From positions 1 through 52,990 of the forward strand of contig CAYWPC010000016.1 in NCBI GenBank assembly GCA_964460075.1: a DNA stretch of 52,990 nucleotides, written 5' to 3'. The stretch comes from JAMBLL01 sp964460075 (GTDB lineage Bacteria; Actinomycetota; Acidimicrobiia; Spongiisociales; UBA5794). A program made the position numbers and the translations under genes. Shown one piece after another: positions 17,038 to 25,424 of this stretch; positions within the stretch are counted from its first letter, which is position 1, and each line of letters begins with the position of its first letter. The notes beneath the pieces were generated by a model. That model ran no database searches. It worked only from the letters and a program-made list of their open reading frames with translations, and was not told the DNA's origin.

Positions 17038-18744
17038 TCACTCTTGGGAACGGTGCATCGGCAGGTAGCGGGGATACCACATTTCAGTGTCGACGATCGC
17101 CTCGATATCGTCGACGGGGTCTGCAACGCCGTCCTTGACCGCTCGCTCGGCCACCGCAACGGCCACGGCACGCGACACCGCCCGAACGTCATCGATGTCG
17201 GGGTAGAGCTGACCTTGGCTCACGAGATCCTGGTTCGTCATCCGGGACAGAGCCTTGGCCGCCTCGAGGAACATGGAGTCCGTCACCTCTCGTGCACCGA
17301 CAGCGATGATGCCGAGGCCCATTCCAGGGAAGATGAACACGTTGTTCGCTTGCCCAACCTGATGGGTAGCACCGTTGTACTCGACCGGTCGGAACGGGCT
17401 GCCGGTTGCCACGATTGCGCGCCCACCTGTCCAAGCGATCGCGTTCGCGGGGGTGACTTCCGTGTGACTCGTCGGATTCGAAAGAGGGAGGATGAGGGGA
17501 CGCTCACACGTGCTTCCCATCTGTTCGATGACCTCCTTCGTGAAGAGTCCAGCCTGGCCGCTGACTCCGATGAGTACCGTTGGACGCACGTTTCGCACGA
17601 CGTCGAGAAGCGAAGGCGGATCCTCGACGACATCCCAGTCGAGTGTTCTCGATACATCGATCGCGAGTTCCTCCTTGATGCCCTTGAGTCCACCTCGGTT
17701 CGACAGCAACAAGCCCCTGCTATCGAGAACGTAGAGGCGCTCCCATGCTTCTTCTTCACTCAAACCACTCACAACCATCACGTACGCCAATTGTTGTGCA
17801 ATGCCGTATCCGGCCGATCCGGCACCGGAGATCACGATCCGATGGTCCTGAGCAACGGTTGCGAGATGGTCACTCGCCGAGAGCACACCGGCGACGACCA
17901 TTGCCGCCGTCCCCTGAATATCGTCGTTGAACGAGGCGATCCGCTTCCGATGGGTCTCCAAGTTCCTGAAGCTCGTGACGTTGGCAAAATCCTCCCACTG
18001 GAGTAGCGCCCCTGGAAAGACATCGAGAACGGCGTCAACGAACTCATCGATGAGCGTCTCGTATTCGCTACCGCGCAGCCTCGGCTCTTTGTATCCGATG
18101 TAGAGGGGGTCGGCGAGCAACTCGGCATTGTTCGTCCCAACATCGATCGAGATGGGGATGCACCGACCCGGATGGATTCCAGCCGCTGCCGTGTACAGGG
18201 CAAGCTTTCCAATAGGGATGCCCATCCCTCCCGCCCCTTGATCCCCAATGCCGAGGATGCGCTCATTGTCGGTCACCACAATCACCGGTGGGTCGATTGC
18301 AGGGCGCGCCCGAAGAATGTCCGCGATCCGTCCACGGTCCCTCGGCGTGATGTACAGGCCGTGGGCCCTGCGGTAGATGCGGCTCCAATGGGAGCAGGCA
18401 GTGGCAACAGTCGGCGTGTAAATCACCGGCACCGTCTCGGTGAGGTTCTCGAGCACGAACCGGTAGAACAGTGTCTCGTTGCGATCCATGAGACCGTTGA
18501 GATAGATGTTCTTCTCCATCTCCGTCGTTTTGAGGCCGTACTGATACCGAACTCGCCTGAGCTGCTCGTCGATAGTCGAAACGTGATCCGGTAGCAGCCC
18601 TGCGAGGCCGAGTTCCTCTCGCTCTTCACGCGTGAATGCGTCCCCCTTGTTCAGAAACGCATTCAGGAGGACGGCTTGCCCACCGATCTCGACCGACAGG
18701 TACGCACTACCCGTGTGCTCATCACTGAGAGAACGAAACCTCAT
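17038..18744 (-). CDS. maeA: NAD(P)-dependent malic enzyme
   Basis: Oxidative decarboxylation of L-malate to pyruvate with NAD(P)+ and a divalent metal, in the cytoplasm. The 568-residue length is that of the large (SfcA/MaeA) class. Visible motifs are YTPTVATACSHWSRIYRR (catalytic Tyr region), VVTDNERILGIGDQGAGGMGIPIGKLALY (catalytic Lys), FNDDIQGTAAMVVAGVLSA (metal site), GAGSAGYGIAQQL (dinucleotide loop) and PLSNPTSHTEVTPANAI. The ATG at 18744 has GAGGG five bases upstream. It is followed on the same strand by the MFS gene after 154 bases, possibly a dicarboxylate or pyruvate transporter, though that link is only positional. Confidence 0.94.
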   Translation of the reverse strand: MRFRSLSDEHTGSAYLSVEIGGQAVLLNAFLNKGDAFTREEREELGLAGLLPDHVSTIDEQLRRVRYQYGLKTTEMEKNIYLNGLMDRNETLFYRFVLENLTETVPVIYTPTVATACSHWSRIYRRAHGLYITPRDRGRIADILRARPAIDPPVIVVTDNERILGIGDQGAGGMGIPIGKLALYTAAAGIHPGRCIPISIDVGTNNAELLADPLYIGYKEPRLRGSEYETLIDEFVDAVLDVFPGALLQWEDFANVTSFRNLETHRKRIASFNDDIQGTAAMVVAGVLSASDHLATVAQDHRIVISGAGSAGYGIAQQLAYVMVVSGLSEEEAWERLYVLDSRGLLLSNRGGLKGIKEELAIDVSRTLDWDVVEDPPSLLDVVRNVRPTVLIGVSGQAGLFTKEVIEQMGSTCERPLILPLSNPTSHTEVTPANAIAWTGGRAIVATGSPFRPVEYNGATHQVGQANNVFIFPGMGLGIIAVGAREVTDSMFLEAAKALSRMTNQDLVSQGQLYPDIDDVRAVSRAVAVAVAERAVKDGVADPVDDIEAIVDTEMWYPRYLPMHRSQE

Positions 18745-18843
18745 GACATCCCTCGCTCCAATACGACTGCATCGTGCATCTCCATATCGCCATGGTACGG
18801 CCGCGACGGTGCGAGAAGTATTCGGAGCCAGAGACGTTGATGT

Positions 18844-19611
18844 CTAGGAGATCGTCCTGCGGAAGGCCCTCGTCGCACCGGTGAGTGTCACTGCACCAAG
18901 CACGAGAGTTACGGCAATCGACTGAACGATGAGTGACCAGTCCCAGCCATCATTGACAAGTGCCCGCTCGGCGTCGATGAGATACGACAGCGGGTTGAAA
19001 CGTGCCACGGTGTCGAGCCAGTCAGGCAGCAACTCTGCGGGCATGAACCCCGTTGAAAGGAAAAGGATCGGGAAGAGGAGAACGATGCCGATCACCATCG
19101 TCGCCTCGGCATTCTGGGTCCGCAACGCCACAATGTTCGACAGGCCGGCCCACGCCATACCGAAGATCGAAGCGAGAAGAACCATCACGACGAGACCTAC
19201 GATGCCCGTTTCGTAACGCGCGCCCATGAGGAAGGCTGTCACGATCACGACCGTCGCCTGAGCCACGATTCGGACACCATCAGACAGGATGCGTCCAGCC
19301 ATTATCGAGATTCGATGAATCGGCGCGATGAGGAACTTGTCGAGCATGCCGTCCTCGATGTCTGACACCGTTCCCAGGCCTGACTGGAACGCAGAACTGA
19401 GCGCTGTCATCGCGATGATCGCAGGCACGAGAAACTGGAGGTACGTGGTGTATGGGAAACCTGGAAGGTTCGCAAGGGCAGTGAAAATCTCGGAGAAGAG
19501 AACCAAGAACAACAGAGGCTGGAAGAGCGACATGAACAAAAGGATCGGAACCCGGACCGTCTTGAGCAGGTTGCGTCGCGTGATCGCAAACGTCTCCCTT
19601 GACCGGTTCAT
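18844..19611 (-). CDS. ABC-2 type exporter permease (DrrB-like)
   Basis: Membrane subunit of an ABC-2 exporter. The 255-residue protein has about six hydrophobic segments. It begins RETFAITRRNLLKTVRVP, typical of DrrB-like permeases, and has the conserved central stretch EDGMLDKFLIAPIHRISIMAGRILSDGVR. Its ATG overlaps the TGA of the preceding ATPase by four bases, so the two form one transporter. The substrate is unknown; relatives export antibiotics or lipids. Confidence 0.85.
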   Translation of the reverse strand: MNRSRETFAITRRNLLKTVRVPILLFMSLFQPLLFLVLFSEIFTALANLPGFPYTTYLQFLVPAIIAMTALSSAFQSGLGTVSDIEDGMLDKFLIAPIHRISIMAGRILSDGVRIVAQATVVIVTAFLMGARYETGIVGLVVMVLLASIFGMAWAGLSNIVALRTQNAEATMVIGIVLLFPILFLSTGFMPAELLPDWLDTVARFNPLSYLIDAERALVNDGWDWSLIVQSIAVTLVLGAVTLTGATRAFRRTIS

Positions 19612-20603
19612 CGCTGTCTCCGCGTCCGAGAAAGCCGACTCTGCGGCTTGACCTCTTCGACCCGAAGCCGTGCTCCGGTGTGTCTCAGAAACACCTGATC
19701 GAGACTCGGCTCGGCCAACTCCAGGCGCACAACGTGTACACCGGTCGCGTCGACGGCACGAACGATCTCGGCGATTCGGCTGCCGCCGTCATGGAGATAC
19801 ACGACAACAGTCTCGCCGACAGACTCGACGCCGTTGGTCCTGCCGATGCCTCGAACGGCTGCTGCCACACGCTCGATGTGCTCGCCTTCCGTGCCCGGAC
19901 GAAGCGTCAACGTGACCGAGTCGCCTCCGATGCCACGCTTGAGCTCGGCCGGCGATCCTTCGACGACGATCTTGCCTTGGTCGATGATTGCGAGACGGTC
20001 GACGAGCTCGTCCGCTTCCTCGAGGTACTGCGTGGTCAGGAAGATCGTCATACCCTCGCGGTTCAGCCGGTGAAGATACGCCCACAGCGCATGGCGGTTC
20101 TGGGGGTCAAGTCCCGTTGTCGGCTCGTCGAGAAATAGAACCGATGGACGGTGAATCAATGCCTGGGCAAGATCGAGGCGTCGCGCCATTCCGCCCGAAT
20201 ACGTCCCGGCTCTCCGATCCGCGACCTCTGACAGGCTGATGACCTCGAGAATGCCATCGGACTCAGCCACCGCGTCGGCTTTCGACATGCCATGGAGCTG
20301 ACCCTGGAGGACGAGATTCTCCCTACCCGTCAGGTCTCGATCGACGCCGGTCGACTGGGCTGCATACCCAACTCGACTGCGCACGCCACGAGGGTCCGAA
20401 GAAACATCGATACCTGCAACAACAGCCGACCCAGAGGTCTGCTCAGAGAGCGTCACGAGGATCCGTATCGTCGTCGTTTTCCCTGCACCGTTCGGGCCGA
20501 GAAACCCGAAGATCGTCCCTTCCTCGACAGAGAAAGAGATGCCGTCGACCGCCAGAACGTCTCCAAAGGACTTGTGGAGATCGGTTACTTGGATGAGAGC
20601 CAT
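19608..20603 (-). CDS. ABC-2 type exporter ATP-binding protein (DrrA-like)
   Basis: Energises the permease encoded next to it. The 331-residue protein has Walker A GPNGAGKTT, a Q-loop region VGYAAQSTGVD, signature YSGGMARRLDLAQAL, Walker B SVLFLDEPTTGLDP and H-loop TTQYLEEAD, where the switch His is replaced by Gln as in many DrrA-type ATPases. An additional C-terminal domain of about 90 residues (VTLTLRPGTEGEHIERVA onwards) is typical of DrrA. The ATG at 20603 is chosen because the upstream in-frame extension runs through a 12-bp tandem repeat and lacks family similarity. A leaderless-type TACCAT box lies at the right distance. Confidence 0.88.
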   Translation of the reverse strand: MALIQVTDLHKSFGDVLAVDGISFSVEEGTIFGFLGPNGAGKTTTIRILVTLSEQTSGSAVVAGIDVSSDPRGVRSRVGYAAQSTGVDRDLTGRENLVLQGQLHGMSKADAVAESDGILEVISLSEVADRRAGTYSGGMARRLDLAQALIHRPSVLFLDEPTTGLDPQNRHALWAYLHRLNREGMTIFLTTQYLEEADELVDRLAIIDQGKIVVEGSPAELKRGIGGDSVTLTLRPGTEGEHIERVAAAVRGIGRTNGVESVGETVVVYLHDGGSRIAEIVRAVDATGVHVVRLELAEPSLDQVFLRHTGARLRVEEVKPQSRLSRTRRQR

Positions 20604-20615
20604 CCGGCGATGGTA
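20604..20615 (-). promoter_or_regulatory. Leaderless-type promoter of the ABC-2 exporter
   Basis: TACCAT (20615-20610 on the minus strand), six bases, then the ATG at 20603. No Shine-Dalgarno sequence is visible. Confidence 0.55.
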
Positions 20616-20633
20616 CCGGCGATCGAGACACCG

Positions 20634-20669
20634 CCAGCGAGAGGGCCAGCGAGAGGGCCAGCGAGAGGG
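20634..20669. repeat. Three tandem 12-bp repeats upstream of the ABC-2 exporter
   Basis: CCAGCGAGAGGG occurs three times without mismatch. The array spans about -31 to -66 relative to the exporter start, where activators or repressors bind. It could equally be a simple slippage repeat. Confidence 0.6.
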
Positions 20670-20868
20670 AAGGACGGTAGAGCTCTCCCGCCACGGTACC
20701 TCGCACGAGGCTGCCCATGGATCATCATCGCCCGTGATGGCACGCCCTCCAATACGTTCGTGCTGCTCACGAACGTTTGCAGCCAATCGTCGACCCGCTA
20801 CATAGGCATTTCGATCCGTATGCCCCTACGGCTATCGTTGTCAACGTCGTCAATGAGGGGAAAGCTTG

Positions 20869-21231
20869 ATGGAAGACATCAGCGGAGGGAGCCAACACAT
20901 GAAATCGTGTCCGGCGTGTGCCGAGCAGATACAGGCAGAGGCCCTTGTATGCCGTTTCTGCGGATATGACTACAAGACTCAGAGTGCGGGCAGTTCCGCA
21001 ACGACGTCCACGAGCGGTCTCGCAATCGCCTCCATGGTCCTTGGGATCCTCTGGCTCTGGTGGATCGGGTCGATCCTTGCCGTTGTGTTCGGCCACATCT
21101 CGCTTAAGCAGATCGGGGAATCGAACGGAACGCAGGGTGGGCGTGGCATGGCGATCGCTGGACTGGTGCTCGGCTACATCGGCGTGGCGACAGGAACGAT
21201 CTTCGTCATAATCCCGCTTCTCTTTCTGTAA
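20869..21231 (+). CDS. Zinc-ribbon DUF4190-type membrane protein, copy 1
   Basis: A 120-residue protein with an N-terminal zinc ribbon (CPACAEQIQAEALVCRFCGY; CxxC, ten residues, CxxC) joined to two hydrophobic helices. The pattern LAIASMVLGILWLWWIGSILAVVFGHISLKQI..GRGMAIAGLVLGYIG is that of DUF4190 proteins. It is probably anchored in the membrane with the ribbon on the cytoplasmic side. The ATG at 20869 has GAGGGG eight bases upstream. An ATG at 20899 (MKSCPACAEQ) is the alternative. The function is unknown. A close paralogue follows at 21368. Confidence 0.75.
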   Translation: MEDISGGSQHMKSCPACAEQIQAEALVCRFCGYDYKTQSAGSSATTSTSGLAIASMVLGILWLWWIGSILAVVFGHISLKQIGESNGTQGGRGMAIAGLVLGYIGVATGTIFVIIPLLFL

Positions 21232-21367
21232 CTCCAGCCGGCAAGAACAATCCACTCCCATGGTGACGGGCGTCCGAGTCAAGTACACGAGCAAGCCATG
21301 TACGACCTCAAATGACGCGCGGCCATGATGTCTTGCCTCGGGTATGCGCCCGCCAGATACTGACGAC

Positions 21368-21757
21368 ATGAGAAGGGATCAGCCGTTGACGGAGATGGCC
21401 AACGCAGATGGACGAAATATGAAGCAATGCCCGGCATGCGCGGAGCAGATCCAGGCGGAAGCGCTGGTGTGCCGATACTGCGGTTTCAACTACGCCGCTC
21501 ACAGCCGACCAGGCAACAGCGCAACAGTGAACGGCTTCGCGATCACATCAATGGTCCTCGGCATCGTGTGGGTCTACTGGATCGGCTCGATTCTCGCAGT
21601 CGTATTCGGCCACGTGGCGATGAAGCAGATAAAGGAGTCGGACGGCGCACAGAGTGGCCGCGGCATGGCGATAGCCGGGCTGGCGCTCGGGTACGTCGGT
21701 GTGGCCACCCTCGCCGTGATCATCGTTGTTGCGGCCGTCGGCCTCGCGATCGGATGA
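21368..21757 (+). CDS. Zinc-ribbon DUF4190-type membrane protein, copy 2
   Basis: A 129-residue paralogue of the preceding gene. The ribbon CPACAEQIQAEALVCRYCGF is nearly identical, and the membrane part (AITSMVLGIVWVYWIGSILAVVFGHVAMKQI..GRGMAIAGLALGYVG) is clearly duplicated. The linker and C-terminus differ. GATACT followed by six bases before the ATG at 21368 suggests a leaderless start. An in-frame ATG at 21344 would add eight residues. Tandem duplication with retained ribbon cysteines argues that both copies are functional, with an unknown role. Confidence 0.72.
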   Translation: MRRDQPLTEMANADGRNMKQCPACAEQIQAEALVCRYCGFNYAAHSRPGNSATVNGFAITSMVLGIVWVYWIGSILAVVFGHVAMKQIKESDGAQSGRGMAIAGLALGYVGVATLAVIIVVAAVGLAIG

Positions 21758-21958
21758 CAGATACCCGATAATCGACACGCCAACGACGGCGCAACGGACT
21801 CGTCGTCCCCGAGCCGCGATGGCGCTGCCGGGGGCGCCTACCTCGACAATGCTCGAGAATCGAGCCTCCCCTGAGCGTCGTCGCTCTCACTCACCAGTTC
21901 CCACAGTTTCACAATCCTGCATCGATCGTGGTGAGCGGCTAGGATTACGGCCATTCGA

Positions 21959-21977
21959 GGCGGATGTGGGATCCGCC
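21959..21977 (+). other. Short hairpin in the leader of the following membrane gene
   Basis: GGCGGAT, a 5-base loop, ATCCGCC: a perfect 7-bp stem 27 bases before the next ATG. TAGGAT at 21940-21945 could be the -10 box, which would put this hairpin in a 5' leader of about 50 bases. Confidence 0.35.
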
Positions 21978-22004
21978 CTTAACAACGGCACGTGAGGGGA
22001 ACAC

Positions 22005-22421
22005 ATGGACCTATCCAAGCTCGGCATGAACCACAAGATCGCAGCCGGCGGGGGCCTCCTGGCTCTCATCTCGATGTTCCTTCCGTGGTACGGGATCAGC
22101 TTCGGCAGCATCGGAGGCGTAAGCATCAACGCTTGGTCTGCGGGCTTCTTTGCATGGGGCGGGCTCACGCTCGCGATCATTGGAGCTGTCATCCTCGTGC
22201 TCAAGGCGCTGGAGGTGCGCGATGTGACTGCCGGCAGTGTCGGCGCTGAGAAACTTGCCCTCGTGCTGTCCGGCACCGGCACCGTCTTCGTCCTCCTGCG
22301 CTTCCTCACCGAGACCAGCTTTGTGAAACTCGGTCTGTTCCTCGGTATCATCTCGGTCGTCGCAGTCGCCTACGGCGCATACGCCGCGATGAGTGCCGCG
22401 AAGCGAGAGGTCTCTGCGTAG
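22005..22421 (+). CDS. Small four-helix membrane protein of unknown function
   Basis: The 138-residue protein has about four hydrophobic segments (near residues 13-30, 45-66, 82-100 and 108-128). It begins MDLSKLGMNHKIAAGGGLLALISMF. The WYG motif after the first helix is seen in several small actinobacterial membrane proteins. GAGGGG with five-base spacing precedes the ATG. There is no enzymatic motif. It is followed by two strong hairpins, so it is probably monocistronic. Confidence 0.65.
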   Translation: MDLSKLGMNHKIAAGGGLLALISMFLPWYGISFGSIGGVSINAWSAGFFAWGGLTLAIIGAVILVLKALEVRDVTAGSVGAEKLALVLSGTGTVFVLLRFLTETSFVKLGLFLGIISVVAVAYGAYAAMSAAKREVSA

Positions 22422-22440
22422 AAAGATCTTCGGATCGATC

Positions 22441-22464
22441 GACTCCACCCGCATGGGTGGAGTC
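22441..22464 (+). terminator. Hairpin terminator after the small membrane gene
   Basis: GACTCCACCC, loop GCAT, GGGTGGAGTC: a perfect 10-bp stem 20 bases after the stop codon. No U-tract follows, as is common for actinobacterial terminators. Confidence 0.55.
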
Positions 22465-22494
22465 GCGGAAGAGAACCACGAAACGACGCTAACC

Positions 22495-22538
22495 GACTGC
22501 ACCTGGCCTACTACTCCGGTGGTGGACCAGGTGCAGTC
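22495..22538 (+). other. Second strong hairpin in the same intergenic region
   Basis: GACTGCACCTGG and CCAGGTGCAGTC form a perfect 12-bp inverted repeat around a 20-base spacer. It could be a backup terminator or a protein-binding palindrome. The rest of 22422-22800 holds only a doubtful short frame. Confidence 0.5.
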
Positions 22539-22654
22539 GTGTCTTGGGCTTGACGCCGAACAATGCGGTGACCGGATCGGTACGCGGGCACAATGGGAAA
22601 CGAATCGCCACTCTGTGTCGTGGAATCACCAAGACACCATTTCAGCAGCCGACC

Positions 22655-22804
22655 ATGTGTGGCAGATGCGACGACTGGGATGAGCTACCCGGCAGCCTCC
22701 TGGGCTCTGCTGGATCGATATGGGTGATCGGGCCGGGTGGTAGGAAGATCGACAACTTAGCCGAGACCTCCTATATCTTCGTGTGCGGGCAGGAGACCAC
22801 ATGA
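22655..22804 (+). CDS. Possible small cysteine-containing protein (doubtful)
   Basis: A 49-codon frame (MCGRCDDWDELPGS...) whose TGA overlaps the peptidase ATG by four bases (ATGA), as between coupled genes. It has a CxxC pair and no recognised relative. No Shine-Dalgarno or -10 box sits at its start. The overlap is the only positive sign, so it may be chance. Confidence 0.2.
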   Translation: MCGRCDDWDELPGSLLGSAGSIWVIGPGGRKIDNLAETSYIFVCGQETT

Positions 22805-24777
22805 CTGATACATCCCACATCGTCGTCTCACCGGCTGATCCGGTGTTCAGAGCCGAGGACACAGACCCATCCGTTTCACCAGGAGTGGACTTTTACCGTT
22901 TTGCCAACGGTGGATGGCTCGACAGAAATCCGGTACCTGACGAGTACGGAGCCTGGGGTACGTTCCACGAACTGCACACACAGAACGAGGACATACTTCA
23001 CAAGCTGCTCGAGAAAGCAGCCTCAAGCACAGCGACTCCCGGATCCAGCGAACGAATCGTTGGCGACTATTACCGCGCAGGAATGGACACACACGGGATC
23101 GAGATTCGTGATCTCGAACCGATCACTCCTCTGGTGGATGCGATCAGGGCGCTTACGAACACGACCGAGATCGCAGCCCTCGTCGCCGACCTCCACATGT
23201 CGGGAATCGGGGCATTCTTCGGAGTTTCCGTGACCCCGGACTTCGCCGACAGCAGCGTCAATCTGCTGTATCTCAACCAGGGAGGCCTCGGCCTCCCTGA
23301 CCGCGACTACTACCTTCGTGATGACGAAGAGTCCCTGCAACTCCTTGCTGCGTACCGATCACACGTAGTCAACATGTTCACGCTGATCGGATCGAGCGAT
23401 GCTGCCGCTGAGGCTGGAACGGTGCTCGACCTCGAGACTGCAATAGCCGAGGCATCGTACACGAACGTTCAGATGCGCGACGCCGAGCTCACCACCAACA
23501 GGATCGCCATGGCAACCGCTGCGTCCCTGATGCCGCATTTCGGTCTCGACCGGTATCTCACACATGTTGGCGCGAGCAGCGAGCAAGCGTTCAGCATCGA
23601 CAACGTCGACTTCTACCCCGCGATAGACAAGCTCATTGCAACGACACCCCTTGAGGATCTCGCCACCTATCTAACGTGGAACGTCCTACATGCCACCGCC
23701 TCGTCGTTGCCTGAACGATTCGAGACTGAGGCATTCGACTTCTATGGCAGGACGCTTGGTGGTCAGAAGGTGCCGAAGGATCGATGGAAGCGTGTTCTGG
23801 CTGCTGCAACGACCGACATTGGGCAGCTCGTATCCCAGTTGTATGTCGCTGAGAACTTTCCTCCAGACGCCAAGCAGCGTATGGAAGGACTCGTCGAGAA
23901 CCTATTCGACGCCATGCGTGCGAGCATCAAGGCGACGACGTGGATGAGCGACACGACGAAGCGCCACGCCCTCGCCAAACTGGGTGGTTTCAGGTACAAG
24001 ATTGGCTACCCCGACGTGTGGCTCGATTATGGCAAACTCACGATTGGCGATGGGTGGCTCACCAACCGAATCGCGGCATCGCGGTTTGAGTTCCTGCGCC
24101 ACATCGCGATGCTCGGCCAGCCGGTTGATCTCCACGAATGGTCGATGGCACCTCACGTCGTCAACGCGTACTACCACCCGCAACGCAACGAGATCGTTTT
24201 TCCTGCTGGGATTCTTCAGGCCCCATTCTTCAACCCAGACGCTGATGATGCCGTCAACTATGGGGCGATCGGCGCGGTCATCGGGCACGAGATCACGCAC
24301 GGGTTCGACGACCAGGGAAGCAAGTACGACGAGAGCGGCAACTTGCGCAATTGGTGGTCGTCACAAGACAGAGCCGAGTTCGATGAACGAGCACAGGTAG
24401 CCATAGACCAGTACAACGCCCTGAACGTCCATGGCGACCTCAACGTGAATGGTGAGCTAACGCTCGGTGAGAATATCGCAGACATCGGTGGACTCAAGAT
24501 CGCGTTCGCTGCGTTACAAGGCGTTCTCGGCGATGACCCGGACCCGGTTGCCGGGCTAACACCCGAACAGCGGTTCTACTTGTCTTGGGCACGGACCTGG
24601 CGAACGAACTACACAGATCGATATTTGCGCCTGATCGTGAACTCCGACCCTCACTCACCTAGTGACGTCAGGTGCCGCGGCCCATTATCGAACCTTGCAA
24701 CGTTTGCCGACGCCTTTGGGATCGCCGCGAGCGACCCTGCCATGCAGCCACATAACCAACGCATCGACATCTGGTAG
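22801..24777 (+). CDS. M13 family (neprilysin/PepO-like) zinc metallopeptidase
   Basis: Oligopeptidase of family M13, which cleaves small peptides on the N-terminal side of hydrophobic residues. The 658-residue protein has GVDFYRFANGGWLDRNPVPDEYGAWGTF at the N-terminus and the zinc site VIGHEITHGFDDQG (His496, Glu497, His500). The third ligand is Glu557 in GENIADIGG, and the C-terminal CRGPLSNLATFADAFG precedes a final Trp. There is no signal peptide or membrane anchor, so it is probably cytoplasmic, unlike animal neprilysin. The ATG at 22801 is preceded by CAGGAGA at good spacing. Monocistronic by context. Confidence 0.93.
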   Translation: MTDTSHIVVSPADPVFRAEDTDPSVSPGVDFYRFANGGWLDRNPVPDEYGAWGTFHELHTQNEDILHKLLEKAASSTATPGSSERIVGDYYRAGMDTHGIEIRDLEPITPLVDAIRALTNTTEIAALVADLHMSGIGAFFGVSVTPDFADSSVNLLYLNQGGLGLPDRDYYLRDDEESLQLLAAYRSHVVNMFTLIGSSDAAAEAGTVLDLETAIAEASYTNVQMRDAELTTNRIAMATAASLMPHFGLDRYLTHVGASSEQAFSIDNVDFYPAIDKLIATTPLEDLATYLTWNVLHATASSLPERFETEAFDFYGRTLGGQKVPKDRWKRVLAAATTDIGQLVSQLYVAENFPPDAKQRMEGLVENLFDAMRASIKATTWMSDTTKRHALAKLGGFRYKIGYPDVWLDYGKLTIGDGWLTNRIAASRFEFLRHIAMLGQPVDLHEWSMAPHVVNAYYHPQRNEIVFPAGILQAPFFNPDADDAVNYGAIGAVIGHEITHGFDDQGSKYDESGNLRNWWSSQDRAEFDERAQVAIDQYNALNVHGDLNVNGELTLGENIADIGGLKIAFAALQGVLGDDPDPVAGLTPEQRFYLSWARTWRTNYTDRYLRLIVNSDPHSPSDVRCRGPLSNLATFADAFGIAASDPAMQPHNQRIDIW

Positions 24778-25424
24778 CCAAACCACCGACGCACCTCGAA
24801 CCGGCATGTCGAGGCACCAAACGTGTAGAGCAACGCAATGATGCAGGCCATTGCCGTACCGTGTTCGCGCCGCCATGGGACGCGGCTTCAGGGTGAACAT
24901 CACCAACCGCCGCCTACGCGTTCAACATCCAACTGGCTCAAGCCAGAACACGAAATACGATGGCGGACCGCTGGTGCGCCTAGGGTTGACCAGGATGTCG
25001 ACCTCACAGGCACTTCGACCAACACCTCGGGACCGTGATGAATCGGAGACTCTGAGTCTCAGCGGCTACATCCAGAGAGCATCGGCAACGGGATCAGTCG
25101 TCGAGAGCGATGGAGCCACGACCGTGTACATCCGGCTCAGACAGCTCACCCAGCATTCGGACCTACCGCGTCCAGTACGACGCTCGTGGATGTCTCGGAT
25201 GTTCCGACATCGATCGTCACGACCCGAGTTCGTGAGCCGTACGCGCGCTCAACACACGGCGAGATGAATCGATGAGGTGCGCCGGAGACGGCGGCGAATC
25301 GGATCGATATGGACGGCGGGACAGCCGGCGCAGTTGATGCCGATCCGAACGACACGTACCACGCGACAGCACCCGGCGCAGGAAGGTGCGCCGGGTGCTG
25401 GTTTCGGGGTGAGGTTGTATCTGG
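24778..25424. other. Gene-free stretch of about 650 bases
   Basis: No frame here has a plausible start, composition or family match. It contains a weak hairpin at 24794-24814 (CCTCGA/TCGAGG) just after the peptidase, a perfect 15-bp palindrome at 25046-25060 (GAGACTCTGAGTCTC) and the strong terminator at 25368-25399. Several short Ser/Thr-rich stretches in different frames around 25060-25300 may be remnants of a decayed secreted-protein gene, but this is speculative. Confidence 0.4.
25368..25399 (-). terminator. Strong hairpin terminator of the repeat-protein gene
   Basis: AGCACCCGGCGCA, a 6-base loop, TGCGCCGGGTGCT: a perfect 13-bp GC-rich stem 25 bases beyond the TAA of the minus-strand gene. 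There is no T-run. Confidence 0.65.

Noticed and set aside
24851..25267. Plus-strand open frame of 138 codons after the peptidase gene
   Set aside because: It is Arg/Ser-rich without domain, start signal or codon pattern like its neighbours, and is probably non-coding.
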